Source: CAYLXX01 sp964484325
GTDB lineage: Bacteria > Patescibacteriota > Microgenomatia > UBA1406 > GWC2-37-13
Length of the DNA: 64,000 bases
NCBI GenBank assembly: GCA_964484325.1
Contig: CAZAEE010000001.1
Span: forward strand, 62,001-126,000
Reading direction: 5' to 3'
Below the pieces are notes generated by a model. It did no database searches and was not told the DNA's origin. It saw only the letters and a program-made list of their open reading frames with translations. How positions within the stretch are numbered: position 1 is the first letter of the stretch; each line of letters begins with the position of its first letter. This document shows positions 35,795 through 44,635 of the stretch, in pieces. The translations under genes and the position numbers were made by a program.

Positions 35795-36647
35795 TAAAAA
35801 AAACAGAAAACAGGGTCAAGCTTTACTACTCATGATCATGCTTTTGGCAACAGTGATCACTATTGTCTTGACGATTGCCTTCAAAGCGTCTACCCAGACG
35901 CAGGTGACGAAACTTGAACAGGAGTCCCAAAAGGGTCTGGCGGCTGCAGAAGCGGGGATTGAACAAGCATTATCAACACGGCAAGTTGGTGGATCTATAC
36001 CGATACAAAATATCCCAGACTTTACAGGTACTGCTACAATTTCAACAGGAAATAATGCCGACCCTCTGTATCCAAATCAGTTTATCAGTCCACTTCTTCA
36101 AAGAGACCAGCAATTTACGTTTTACTTAGCAGCTTATGATCCAACAAGTTCTTCGGCTGATCCTTTTGGCCCGGGTCTTGATTATCCCTCAGGATTAACT
36201 GTTTATTATAGTTCTGAGAATGGTTCTTGCAACAATATTGCACTTGAGATAACTATTTTAGGCGGTCCGGCAAGTAATATCACGGCAACTCGTTATATTG
36301 CTGATATTTCTAACCCACAACTTTTAGGAAGACGCCCGACGAATGAAGGAAACATTGGATCAACTTGTTTCGGACCTTCATGTGTGCTTGAAAATTCAAC
36401 GACATTTGCCTGTAGAACATCGGCCATTCCAATAAGAAGTGCAGATAATGCTCGAGTGATGATTATTCGCACTCTTTTTGGTAATACACGAATCGGTTTT
36501 GCTCTCCTAAGTGGTGCATTGCAAAATCAGGGCAAAATTATTACTTCTGACGTACAGTCTACCGCAGGTAGTGGTATAAGAAAAAGAGTTGTTTTGTTTC
36601 AGTCATTTCCTCAGATCCCAGCGGATTTTTTCGTCACTCAGCTGTAA
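35781..36647 (+). CDS. PilX-like / pilin-like protein with N-terminal hydrophobic helix
   Basis: After a short basic leader, QGQALLLMIMLLATVITIVL forms the pilin-like membrane helix. It is followed by KASTQTQVTKLEQESQKGLAAAEAGIEQAL, typical of PilX-type minor pilin or assembly proteins that begin with a conserved helical N-terminus. The remainder is a beta-rich ectodomain. I prefer the TTG start at 35781 because GGAGGG lies 7 nt upstream; an ATG at 35757 in the same frame is the alternative. It overlaps the end of the upstream gene. A weak hairpin, AAACTCTT/AAGAGTTT, follows the stop. Confidence 0.65.
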   Translation: MGLNNKKNRKQGQALLLMIMLLATVITIVLTIAFKASTQTQVTKLEQESQKGLAAAEAGIEQALSTRQVGGSIPIQNIPDFTGTATISTGNNADPLYPNQFISPLLQRDQQFTFYLAAYDPTSSSADPFGPGLDYPSGLTVYYSSENGSCNNIALEITILGGPASNITATRYIADISNPQLLGRRPTNEGNIGSTCFGPSCVLENSTTFACRTSAIPIRSADNARVMIIRTLFGNTRIGFALLSGALQNQGKIITSDVQSTAGSGIRKRVVLFQSFPQIPADFFVTQL

Positions 36648-36719
36648 ACTCTTTAAAAGAGTTTTGTCGATTATCGGCTATAGTCAAATACAAAAAAGGA
36701 TACTATTCTTATTCACCAT

Positions 36720-36802
36720 GTGTCATTGCGAGGACTGAAGACGATTTTTTGCAATCCTAGCGGGTAGGTGGTGATTGCCTCGTTTACCGCTCGCAATGAC
36801 AC
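36720..36802. repeat. REP-like palindromic element
   Basis: A perfect 13-bp inverted repeat GTGTCATTGCGAG / CTCGCAATGACAC bounds an 83-nt element with inner GCAATC/GATTGC pairing. The TCATTGCGAG core resembles intergenic palindromic repeats seen in many bacterial genomes. It lies in the 197-nt gap between the pilin-like and flavin-reductase genes. Confidence 0.7.
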
Positions 36803-36844
36803 TGTTTGCAGTCTACGTAGCCTGGAATGGTATAATTATCAGGT

Positions 36845-37612
36845 ATGCTTTATTCTCTCAACGCCAAGCTGCTGAGCAAAAAAGATCTCACTCATGATGT
36901 CATGTTGCTTCGGTTTCAAACAAGCGAGTCGGTTATTTCCGCGATTTCAGGTCAGTATATGATTGTTCATGTTCCCAGAGAAGAAGAAGTTGCTTATCGC
37001 AGACTTTACTCCATCGCTTCAGATTGCTCAAATATCGGTTCTATTGAGATTGTGGCAAAGATCATTCCTGGTGGAGCTGCGTCAGAATACTTTAAAAAAC
37101 TGACAATTGGAGAAGTGACTAAACTTGAAGGTCCGGCGGGGGTTTTTCATCTGAAAAATAATGCCAAAGACAAAATGTTTCTTGCGACAGGTACGGGAAT
37201 TGCTCCAATAAAGGCGATGATTCATGAACTTTTAGAGCAAAAAGATAAAATTACTGGCGCAATACACCTTTTATGGGGGCTGCGTTTTTACAAAGATGTT
37301 TATTTTCTTGATGAGCTGAAAAAATGGTCGCAGGAATTTCGTAATTTTACGTTTAAAATATGTTTGTCTCGGGAAGAACTATTAGACCACATTCCTATGG
37401 AGGATCGTCACCATTTCAGTTTAGGAAGAATTGCTAGACTGCTTGACGAAGGTTATACTGGCAAGCCCAAAGATATTTCACCTGCAGATCCCCAGAAACT
37501 GGCAAATACAGATATTTATCTATGTGGTGATCGGGCAGTGGTCGAGTCACTGCGTCAGTATTTATACGGAAGAGGATTTAGTCGAGACGCCGTAATTTTT
37601 GAGAAATTCTGA
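36845..37612 (+). CDS. Ferredoxin-NADP reductase-like FAD/NAD(P) oxidoreductase
   Basis: The 255-residue protein has an FAD-binding barrel with RRLYSIAS (residues ~53-60) and GGAASEYF. The NAD(P)-binding half has LATGTGIAPIKAM and IYLCGD near the C-terminus. It transfers electrons between NAD(P)H and a one-electron carrier; the partner is unknown. TATAAT ends 8 nt before the ATG. Confidence 0.85.
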   Translation: MLYSLNAKLLSKKDLTHDVMLLRFQTSESVISAISGQYMIVHVPREEEVAYRRLYSIASDCSNIGSIEIVAKIIPGGAASEYFKKLTIGEVTKLEGPAGVFHLKNNAKDKMFLATGTGIAPIKAMIHELLEQKDKITGAIHLLWGLRFYKDVYFLDELKKWSQEFRNFTFKICLSREELLDHIPMEDRHHFSLGRIARLLDEGYTGKPKDISPADPQKLANTDIYLCGDRAVVESLRQYLYGRGFSRDAVIFEKF

Positions 37613-37625
37613 TACTAACTAAGTG

Positions 37626-39980
37626 TTAGAGTCTTGCTCGAGTAGTAATTTCGGCTTCAACAACTTCGCGAGGGCGGCCGTACTTCAAACGAGAAAGCTG
37701 AATTATCGCCTGAGCAATTTTTTCATTTGCCTGAGCTTTTAACTTCATCACGTCCTTTGTCATATCAACTGAGAAAGGTGCAACTGGTTCATTATGCACG
37801 GTTGTTTTCATGTAAGCATGGAATCGTTCAACATTAATCAGATCATTTTCGGAAAAAGTCGGTTGAAATTCCCGCTGCAGATATGATGCATCAGTCACTC
37901 CTACCCGAAATGACATAAGAGTACCGACGTTGCCAAAAATAGCATTTTTCACTTCCTCGTCCATCTGGCCGATGAACTGATTGGCGACAGTCAGATTCAG
38001 ATGATACTTACGAGCCTCAGATAAAATAGTGGCAAAATCAGGAGTAGCAAAGTTCTGAAACTCATCAACATAGAGAAAAAAATCTCGTCTATCAGGTTCG
38101 GGAATTTCTTGTCGACTCATAGCAGCCACTAAAATCTTCGGTACGAGTACAAGTCCTAAGAAGCTTGAGTTTTCTTCACCCAACTTGCCTTTTGAAAGAT
38201 TAATAAGTAAAATTTTACCCGAGTCCATGATATCACGAAAATCGAAGGCGCTATCGGACTGGCCTATGATGTTGCGCATGGTCTTGTTGGTCACAAAACG
38301 GCCAAATTTCGAGGTGATATAGTCAAGCACTTCGGATTTATGAAAGTCTGATGTTTGGGCAATTTGATCGGTCCAGTACCGGCGGACAATCGGATCATCA
38401 ACATGGGGGAGAAGTTCTTGAACGAATTTCGGATCAGTCAGTATGCGCATGATCTCGATAAACGTTGAGCCAGGAACAGACATGACAGTGAGCATGGCAT
38501 TGCGGACAGCGTGTTCAAATCGAGGACCAATGATGCCAGTTCTTTGTGGGTCATAGAGTTTATACATGAGATTAATGATGGCGGTTGTCATAAAGTGTTT
38601 TTGGTCTTCAGTTTTCGCCTCAAGAAGATTCAAACCCATCGGTCGCTCCGTATCTGAAGGATCAAAATAGATAACATCTTCTGCTCGTTCAGGTGGAATA
38701 AATCGAAGAGTATCATCAATAAGATCACCGTGAGGATCCATGACGCATACACCGTGTCCTGCCTTAATGTCCTGTTTAATCATTTCTTTCAGCAGCTCTG
38801 ATTTACCAACTCCAGTTTTTCCAATGATATAAACGTGGCGTCGTCTATCTTCTAGATCGATATTGACGGATCGTTTGACTCCTCTGTAATAACCGTACCC
38901 GATGAAGGTACCACCCTCCTGAGGCACCTCAGCTGCTACCGGAGCAGTTTTCGCCTTCAGCCATTTCACATGTGGTGTCTCAACTGTTTTATTGGGAAAA
39001 TGAAAGATAGTAGCCAGTTCTTCAGATGAAAGAATGGAAATTGACCTTGAAAAAAACGGCTCAAAAACAGGAAAGAATTTATAGATGAAGTTCATCATGA
39101 AACCACCTTTGAAAAGAATACGAGAGCTTTTTAGTCCATTCTGATCAGAATTAAACTGGCTGAATGCTGTTTTCAAGTTTCTCAGATGAGTACCGGCTAT
39201 GTCGTCGGATTTTGAACAGACGATTAATCGAATTGTCGTTTCAAACCCTGGTTTTGACGTTTTCTCGTCAATGCGCTCGAGTGACTTTGGATCGGTTTTA
39301 AACGTCGCTTTTTCCGGATTAGCCTCGTTTTTTTTCGTGGAAGAAACATATGATTTGCCTTCTTTTTTCCAGCTACTTTCTGCGGGCCTGATAAGAAGTT
39401 GTATCATGGCGGCTTCATTTTCATCCATTTTTGAAAGGGGAGAAGTTAAAGAACCGAGAGGATCGCTGGGAATATCTTTATATACTTTTAGTGGAAGATA
39501 CGAAGGGTCCTTTTCATACAGTGCCGCATATTTGACCTTACCTTCCTCAAAGAATATGTTTGGTTCATCAACTTTTTTAATATCAGCTGTCGGATAATAT
39601 CCATAAATAGTTTTTTCAACAAGGTCGATAATGCGAGAAGGAGCAGATACATAAAACTTGATTTCAGATTTTTTTCCAATGATCTCAAATGCGAGAACAT
39701 CATCAAGGTCCATAAAGTGGAAAAAACCCGATTTTTTTAAAGAAGCAAATGAAGCAAACATCTGTTCTGCAGCGTCAATTTTAATCTCATTTTCTTTCGG
39801 TAAGCTTATTTCAAGTGTTACCATCTCAAGCGATATTTGCTCTCTTTTTTTCATGCGAGAGTAGATGATAAAAAGATAGATAAAAAGTCCGGTTGCTCCA
39901 GCGGCAAACAAGCCGGCAAGAAGGGCCAGAGTAAAGGTGATCAGTCTATCAGCTAAACCTTGTAATAAAAGCGGATCCAT
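37626..39980 (-). CDS. VirD4/TraD-like type IV secretion ATPase (HerA/DUF87-like)
   Basis: The 784-residue protein has N-terminal membrane helices (residues ~12-40), a ~340-residue middle region, then an ATPase domain. That domain has Walker A GKTGVGKS (387-394), CVMDPHGDLIDD and a Walker-B-like DFFLYVDEFQNFAT. It resembles coupling or conjugation ATPases that feed DNA or protein to the VirB4 machine. It lies 10 kb from the PrgI-VirB4 cassette on the opposite strand. Confidence 0.85.
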   Translation of the reverse strand: MDPLLLQGLADRLITFTLALLAGLFAAGATGLFIYLFIIYSRMKKREQISLEMVTLEISLPKENEIKIDAAEQMFASFASLKKSGFFHFMDLDDVLAFEIIGKKSEIKFYVSAPSRIIDLVEKTIYGYYPTADIKKVDEPNIFFEEGKVKYAALYEKDPSYLPLKVYKDIPSDPLGSLTSPLSKMDENEAAMIQLLIRPAESSWKKEGKSYVSSTKKNEANPEKATFKTDPKSLERIDEKTSKPGFETTIRLIVCSKSDDIAGTHLRNLKTAFSQFNSDQNGLKSSRILFKGGFMMNFIYKFFPVFEPFFSRSISILSSEELATIFHFPNKTVETPHVKWLKAKTAPVAAEVPQEGGTFIGYGYYRGVKRSVNIDLEDRRRHVYIIGKTGVGKSELLKEMIKQDIKAGHGVCVMDPHGDLIDDTLRFIPPERAEDVIYFDPSDTERPMGLNLLEAKTEDQKHFMTTAIINLMYKLYDPQRTGIIGPRFEHAVRNAMLTVMSVPGSTFIEIMRILTDPKFVQELLPHVDDPIVRRYWTDQIAQTSDFHKSEVLDYITSKFGRFVTNKTMRNIIGQSDSAFDFRDIMDSGKILLINLSKGKLGEENSSFLGLVLVPKILVAAMSRQEIPEPDRRDFFLYVDEFQNFATPDFATILSEARKYHLNLTVANQFIGQMDEEVKNAIFGNVGTLMSFRVGVTDASYLQREFQPTFSENDLINVERFHAYMKTTVHNEPVAPFSVDMTKDVMKLKAQANEKIAQAIIQLSRLKYGRPREVVEAEITTRARL

Positions 39981-40045
39981 ATCTGTATAATGATTATAGA
40001 GAAAACGCCATTGCTTCGCAACCTCGTCCCCAATATAATAATGGT

Positions 40046-40507
40046 ATGAAACAAGACGTTGGTTCTGTGGTAGTTGAAGCTGTTAAAGTAGAGCTTTTTT
40101 CCTATATCGGTCTTGCAGTAAAGTATATCACAATTGTGCTCTTGTTTGTACTTTTGACTCTGAATATCTATGTTTCCCAGACGATTCATCCTTTGTATTT
40201 TCAATTTATTAAAGAGGATCTCAAAAGCGCAATCACGCTTACGAAAAAAGTACGTTCGCTTCCTGAAGGAAGATCGATTCGAGTGATGCAAACGGCAATT
40301 TATGGTGATGAGTTAAACGGTGTTCTTGTAGCCGATGAAACAAAAACAGAAACAGACATTGCCAAATACGAGCAAGCTCTTGTCCAAAACCCGCAAGCGC
40401 GTGACGTTTTATACAACTTATATATTCTTTATAAACATAAGTTAGATCCGAAAGCGGATGACTACCTCCAAAGACTTCAAGCTATTGATCCGGCAATTCA
40501 GAAATAA
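40046..40507 (+). CDS. Unknown membrane protein, 153 residues
   Basis: One membrane segment at about residues 20-47 (IGLAVKYITIVLLFVLLTLN) is followed by a helical soluble tail with a TPR-like ending (YNLYILYKHKLDPKADDYL). The function is unknown. The promoter TTGCTT-N17-TATAAT places the -10 exactly 6 nt before the ATG. It is divergent from the VirD4-like gene. Confidence 0.68.
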   Translation: MKQDVGSVVVEAVKVELFSYIGLAVKYITIVLLFVLLTLNIYVSQTIHPLYFQFIKEDLKSAITLTKKVRSLPEGRSIRVMQTAIYGDELNGVLVADETKTETDIAKYEQALVQNPQARDVLYNLYILYKHKLDPKADDYLQRLQAIDPAIQK

Positions 40508-40525
40508 TTCAAATTTCAAATATTT

Positions 40526-40663
40526 TTAAAATTCTTGATGTTTGGGAAGAAATAAAACAGTCAGAGCAATTAATCCCAAAAAGAGTAGGGCAAAGTTAAG
40601 TGATTTTGAAGCAATAAAGCCAATAATGGGATTCAATACTACAAGCACTAATCTTCTCACCAT
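40526..40663 (-). CDS. Possible 45-residue small membrane protein
   Basis: The frame from ATG 40663 encodes two adjacent hydrophobic stretches (LVLVVLNPIIGFIAS and LNFALLFLGLIALTVLFLP) and a short polar tail, as in small hairpin membrane proteins. A TTATAC box lies 5 nt before the ATG. It is supported only by composition and position in an otherwise empty 208-nt gap. Confidence 0.42.
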   Translation of the reverse strand: MVRRLVLVVLNPIIGFIASKSLNFALLFLGLIALTVLFLPKHQEF

Positions 40664-40679
40664 ATTTGGTATAACTCAC

Positions 40680-40707
40680 TTGACAGTAACCTATAGTATG
40701 CTATACT
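40680..40707 (+). promoter_or_regulatory. Promoter with extended -10
   Basis: TTGACA (40680-40685), 16-nt spacer, TGC-TATACT (-10 at 40702-40707), 8 nt before ATG 40716. Confidence 0.78.
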
Positions 40708-40715
40708 GATCATAT

Positions 40716-41912
40716 ATGGCAGAAAATGGAGAAGGAATTCCACAAGTAGAGCCTCAAAATAAGCAAAATCACATGTCGATTCATTTTTTCCCTGGATTTG
40801 GTGCTAATCATAGTGGTTGGGAAGTCGCCACAAAAGAGCTCCATAAGCTATCTGGGATTGATAAAGTTGTTACAGAAAACTCAGTTTTATTCTCAAAAGA
40901 TGCTCCAGAAGTACATAGATATGCCAAAATTGGTGATAGACTGCTTGAAACTTACAAAAATTACGATGAAAATGGACAAAAAGGTAAAGTAATTATTGGT
41001 ATGAATTCAGGAGGCGGTGGGGAGTTTGCACAGGTTTGGAAGTATTTGATGAAGAAAAATCCAGAACTCATTAAAAAGCACATTCAGGATACTGAATTTC
41101 TTGTAATAGGAACTGCAGGTATTGAAAAAGGTTTAAAAGGAGCTTGGACACTGCGTTCGCGTTTAGGTGAATTATCAAAAGCTCAACTTGGTGCTTTTAA
41201 AGAAGAACCCTCAGAAATTGCTGGTATAGAAACACTTTTTATGTTTAATTCTCCCAATATAAAAGATGAGGTTTTGACTTCGACTTTACGCAAACTTTAT
41301 CCAGAGAGAACTAATCTACAAGAAGACTCAAAAACAATAAATTACACACCACACTATGGATATTATGAGCAGTTGAGTAAGGAGATGAAAGAGAAATTAG
41401 ACAAAATTGATGAACAAATCAACTTATTTTCTGAAAAAGTACAGATAGAAGGACCATTGGATAATAATCTTCAAACAATGACAAAACTCCTAAAAGACAG
41501 AGCTATGTTATTGAATCCTTTAGCTGAGCAGGTATGGAACTCAGGAGTAGTCGTTAAAGAACGTGAACGAGCAGTCTTATCTTTAGCTCAAAAATTTGCC
41601 ATTCCATTTTTGTCATTCGCTGATCAAGCGAGTGCACTAAAAGCCATTATTGTTGGTGATACCGGAAAAATACTCAATCGATTATTGAAAGATGGTATGT
41701 CTCCTTCACAGATAAATTACATTGTACCTGAGTATGATGTTTTAGTAACGTATAAAGATCTATTAGCTGGAAACCCAATATGGACAGAAGAAGAGTTAAA
41801 AAAAAGAACAACAATCATGGAGAGAGGTACGCATGCCAGTTGGGCACCGATTGGTGAACCGTTAGCTCGCGCTGTCCAAATGCTTTATAGCAATACTCAC
41901 CCTGCTTCGTAA
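40716..41912 (+). CDS. Alpha/beta-hydrolase-like protein
   Basis: In the 398-residue product, HFFPGFGANHSGW resembles the oxyanion-loop strand of alpha/beta hydrolases. IIGMNSGGGGEFAQ is placed like the nucleophile elbow (GxSxG relaxed to GxNSGG). ERGTHASWAP near the end is placed like the catalytic histidine. A long helical insertion (residues ~215-275) may be a cap. The substrate is unknown. Confidence 0.5.
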   Translation: MAENGEGIPQVEPQNKQNHMSIHFFPGFGANHSGWEVATKELHKLSGIDKVVTENSVLFSKDAPEVHRYAKIGDRLLETYKNYDENGQKGKVIIGMNSGGGGEFAQVWKYLMKKNPELIKKHIQDTEFLVIGTAGIEKGLKGAWTLRSRLGELSKAQLGAFKEEPSEIAGIETLFMFNSPNIKDEVLTSTLRKLYPERTNLQEDSKTINYTPHYGYYEQLSKEMKEKLDKIDEQINLFSEKVQIEGPLDNNLQTMTKLLKDRAMLLNPLAEQVWNSGVVVKERERAVLSLAQKFAIPFLSFADQASALKAIIVGDTGKILNRLLKDGMSPSQINYIVPEYDVLVTYKDLLAGNPIWTEEELKKRTTIMERGTHASWAPIGEPLARAVQMLYSNTHPAS

Positions 41913-41925
41913 AACAATTTTTCAG

Positions 41926-41999
41926 TGGACCTGACCGGAGTCGAACCGGTGATCTTCTGACTGCCAGCCAGACGTTCTAACCAACTGAACTACAGGCCC
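41926..41999 (-). tRNA. tRNA-Ala(GGC)
   Basis: The cloverleaf was folded by hand. The acceptor is GGGCCTG/CAGGTCC, with a D arm GTTC/GAAC and anticodon stem TCTGG/TCAGA around loop CTGGCAG (anticodon GGC). The T arm is ACCGG-TTCGACT-CCGGT and the discriminator is A. The 3' CCA is not encoded (CTG follows), so it must be added by an enzyme. Confidence 0.93.
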
Positions 42000-42029
42000 T
42001 GATAGGTTATTATATAAAATTTTAGCATC

Positions 42030-42065
42030 AAAAAACACCCCCAAGAAGTTTTTTACTGAGGGTGT
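42030..42065 (-). terminator. Terminator after the GlsB-like gene
   Basis: On the minus strand ACACCC (42065-42060) pairs with GGGTGT (42040-42035), followed by TTTTTT. The loop is long (19 nt), so it is of moderate strength. It could also work on the plus strand (tail TCTTTTCCC). Confidence 0.6.
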
Positions 42066-42083
42066 CTTTTCCCTTTTTAAATT

Positions 42084-42338
42084 CTAAATTTCTCTTCCAA
42101 GTAAGCGACCAATCCAGATCAGGGTTATTGCGCCCAGTATAGCTACAAATACGCTATACAAATTGAAACCATTGACTCCTGGTTGGCCCAGAAGATTCAT
42201 AATATAGCCTCCAACGAGCGCGCCAACGATGCCAAGTACAATATCCATAAGCGGACCCTGACGAGAATTCGTACCCATAATAACTGATGCTAAGTAACCG
42301 GCAATTATTCCAAGAACTATCCAAAGTAAAATACTCAC
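42084..42338 (-). CDS. GlsB/YeaQ/YmgE-family small membrane protein
   Basis: The 84-residue product has three hydrophobic helices and the family's GIIAGYLASVIMG and DIVLGIVGALVGGYI segments (transglycosylase-associated protein family, stress-linked, function unclear). The start is GTG 42338, with GGGGGTGAG just upstream as ribosome site, one of the few clear SD cases here. Confidence 0.9.
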   Translation of the reverse strand: MSILLWIVLGIIAGYLASVIMGTNSRQGPLMDIVLGIVGALVGGYIMNLLGQPGVNGFNLYSVFVAILGAITLIWIGRLLGREI

Positions 42339-42490
42339 ACGCTCTCACCCCCTTTCATAAGAACAAATAATAAGAAATGATAGTATTACTTTACCGGTAA
42401 TTCATAAGAATACAAGAATAGGTAAGTAAGAGATCGGTAAGAATAAAAGGTTGAAATTCTCAATAGAATAAGTACTATTACTATAAAGAT

Positions 42491-43189
42491 ATGATAGAAA
42501 AGCGGTATGGATCCGCTTCATTCGATTCAGTCATTGATAAACCATTAACTGCCCGGCAAGCAAGAATAGTCGGACCGTTGCTGCTGGGTGGTCTCGCTTT
42601 CATGAAGCTATTTCTCCCTGAAGATGCGGTGGCATTTAGTCCATACGCCACGCTTTCTGAAGGATCACAATATCCGATAGTTCTCCCGAATAATTTTAAA
42701 TTTACGCCAGACCCAATGATTTATGAAGATACTGATGGTATCGTTAAATTTAATACCTCACCAAGAAAACGAGGAGCTTACGGATTCTATAACCTAACAC
42801 CACATCAGCAGATACAAACGATTCACTTTCATAGTTTTCTAACGGCAACTGCTCGACGTTCAGCTGAGGAACGAAGACCGTTAAGCTTCAAATATCCGGG
42901 AGATCCTTTTGTATATTTTGAGTCAAAAGGTATTTTTTATCATAACCCTTCTATCATGTTTGGGAAAGAAAAATTACAAGTTGAAGGAGTACTAGTCCGA
43001 TCTGTTAAAGATGTTGTTGGGACTGATGACCGTCTATCGGTTCAATACGATAATCGTGTATTTAGTATTATTAAAGAGCTGCAAAGTAATGCAAAAAAAC
43101 AAATCGATAATTATATTATTACGTGTTATCCTCCTTACCTAAACAGTGGGACTGGCGCTAACTTATTAGTCATCGGTTTGAATCGTTAG
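42491..43189 (+). CDS. Unknown exported or anchored protein, faintly sortase-like C-terminus
   Basis: The 232-residue product has a hydrophobic segment at about residues 26-41 (IVGPLLLGGLAFMKLFL) and a beta-rich remainder. The C-terminal NYIITCYPPY...NLLVIGL resembles the catalytic-cysteine strand and following strand of sortases (TLxTC...LVV), but I could not place a convincing catalytic His. It is kept as unknown. TACTAT ends 6 nt before the ATG. Confidence 0.55.
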   Translation: MIEKRYGSASFDSVIDKPLTARQARIVGPLLLGGLAFMKLFLPEDAVAFSPYATLSEGSQYPIVLPNNFKFTPDPMIYEDTDGIVKFNTSPRKRGAYGFYNLTPHQQIQTIHFHSFLTATARRSAEERRPLSFKYPGDPFVYFESKGIFYHNPSIMFGKEKLQVEGVLVRSVKDVVGTDDRLSVQYDNRVFSIIKELQSNAKKQIDNYIITCYPPYLNSGTGANLLVIGLNR

Positions 43190-43194
43190 TAAGC

Positions 43195-43863
43195 TTATTT
43201 TTTCATGACAAGAAAATGTTCTTCTTTGAGTAACCCTTTTCTTTGATCAAGAACTCTTTTAATATCGTTTTTTTGTGAGTCATGGCAGTACATGGCTTGA
43301 ATTTTTTGAGACCATACCTCCCGAACATCAATTGAAGCACTGATGTCACGTTTCCGATAACCTGGCGGGAAATATATAAAATAAGCCCCGATTCGTTTTC
43401 GTTGGGTTTCGGTAATACAATAATACATCAACTTTTTTATAAAGGAAAATTTATTAAAAACATAGCTAGTAACCAGAGATACAACAATGTGATCAATGTG
43501 ACCTGATATTCCTCTTGGCTCAAAAGTGATAAGTATTTCAGGTTTAATTTTCTTTAGATGTGTCTCAATTTTGGAAGCCAGTTTATGATAAAGATTATTG
43601 TTTAACGTACCATCCTGAAATCCTAAGAAATAAATTTTTTTTACGCCAAGAATAGTCGCTGAGTTTCTTAATTCTTGACTGCGAATTTGGGCAATGCGCT
43701 GAAGTTTATTAGGATCATGATGAGTACCTGCTTCACCTCGTGTTGCACAAAGAATATACACGTCATGTGTTCGTGCAAACGTTGCAATTGTTCCACCCGG
43801 TCCAAACGATTCATCATCCGGATGGGCAAAGATACAGACTACAACACCTTGTTTATTTTTCAT
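43195..43863 (-). CDS. PIG-L/LmbE family deacetylase
   Basis: The 222-residue product has the zinc-site motif AHPDDESFGPGGT (residues ~14-26). It also has TRGEAGT, ILITFEPRGISGHIDHIVVS with the later His ligands, and a C-terminal YCHDSQ. Members deacetylate N-acetylglucosaminyl lipids or related sugars; the substrate is unknown here. TATAAA ends 6 nt before the ATG. Confidence 0.88.
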   Translation of the reverse strand: MKNKQGVVVCIFAHPDDESFGPGGTIATFARTHDVYILCATRGEAGTHHDPNKLQRIAQIRSQELRNSATILGVKKIYFLGFQDGTLNNNLYHKLASKIETHLKKIKPEILITFEPRGISGHIDHIVVSLVTSYVFNKFSFIKKLMYYCITETQRKRIGAYFIYFPPGYRKRDISASIDVREVWSQKIQAMYCHDSQKNDIKRVLDQRKGLLKEEHFLVMKK

Positions 43864-43966
43864 AATTTTTTTATAGACGATATATGGTCGACAATACTTA
43901 ATTCTTTGTCATTCATAATGGCCTATTATAGCGAAATGAGGCTAAATTTGATAGAATAATAAAACA

Positions 43967-44040
43967 CGGGACGTAGTTCAGATGGCCAGAACGTTGGGCT
44001 GGGGGTCCAAAGGTCGCGAGTTCAAGTCTCGCCGTCCCGA
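43967..44040 (+). tRNA. tRNA-Pro(GGG)
   Basis: The acceptor is CGGGACG/CGTCCCG, with a D arm GTTC/GAAC and anticodon stem TTGGG/TCCAA around loop CTGGGGG (anticodon GGG). The T arm is GCGAG-TTCAAGT-CTCGC and the discriminator is A. CCA is not encoded (CAG follows). The dcd -10 box starts 7 nt after the tRNA. Confidence 0.94.
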
Positions 44041-44059
44041 CAGATGCTATAATAGCTCC

Positions 44060-44620
44060 ATGTCGATTAAGCCCGATCATTGGATCAAGCGGATGGTGAA
44101 AAAATATAAGATGATCCAACCATTTGAGCCACGTCTGGTAAAAAAAGGCAATGTCGGCTACGGTTTATCATCATACGGATATGATCTTCGAGTTACAAAT
44201 GAGTTTAAGATTTTTACAGATGTTTATTCTGTCATCGTTGACCCGAAAAACTTTAACGCCAAGTCATTCGTTGATGTAAAAGGGAAAGAATGTACTATTC
44301 CTCCAAATTCATTTGCATTGGCAAGAAGTGTTGAATATCTGAGGATTCCACGAAATGTTATGGCTCTTTGTATCGGAAAATCTACCTATGCCCGTTGCGG
44401 AATTATAGTTAATGTGACTCCTATTCAGCCAGAATGGGAAGGATATCTCGTGATTGAAATTTCCAATACAACGCCATTACCCGCAAGAATTTATGCTAAT
44501 GAAGGGATTGCCAACATCCTTTTTTTCGAAGCCGATGAAGTCTGCGAAAAATCATACAAAGATCTTGAAGGCAGCTACAATCGTCAAAAAACCATTGCTC
44601 TTCCGAAGGTCAAGGTATAA
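44060..44620 (+). CDS. dcd: dCTP deaminase
   Basis: This enzyme converts dCTP to dUTP, feeding dTMP synthesis by ThyA. The 186-residue product contains GYGLSSYGYDLRV, SFALARSVEYLRIP, GKSTYARCGIIVNVTP and PEWEGYLVIEISN, all family hallmarks. I chose ATG 44060: TATAAT (44048-44053) ends 6 nt before it. The longest frame starts inside the tRNA and is rejected. Confidence 0.95.
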   Translation: MSIKPDHWIKRMVKKYKMIQPFEPRLVKKGNVGYGLSSYGYDLRVTNEFKIFTDVYSVIVDPKNFNAKSFVDVKGKECTIPPNSFALARSVEYLRIPRNVMALCIGKSTYARCGIIVNVTPIQPEWEGYLVIEISNTTPLPARIYANEGIANILFFEADEVCEKSYKDLEGSYNRQKTIALPKVKV

Positions 44621-44635
44621 TGTAATAAGGTCTGT

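Noticed and set aside
43982..44059. N-terminal extension of dCTP deaminase
   Set aside because: It translates the tRNA-Pro gene; a TATAAT 6 nt before ATG 44060 and family length support the shorter form.
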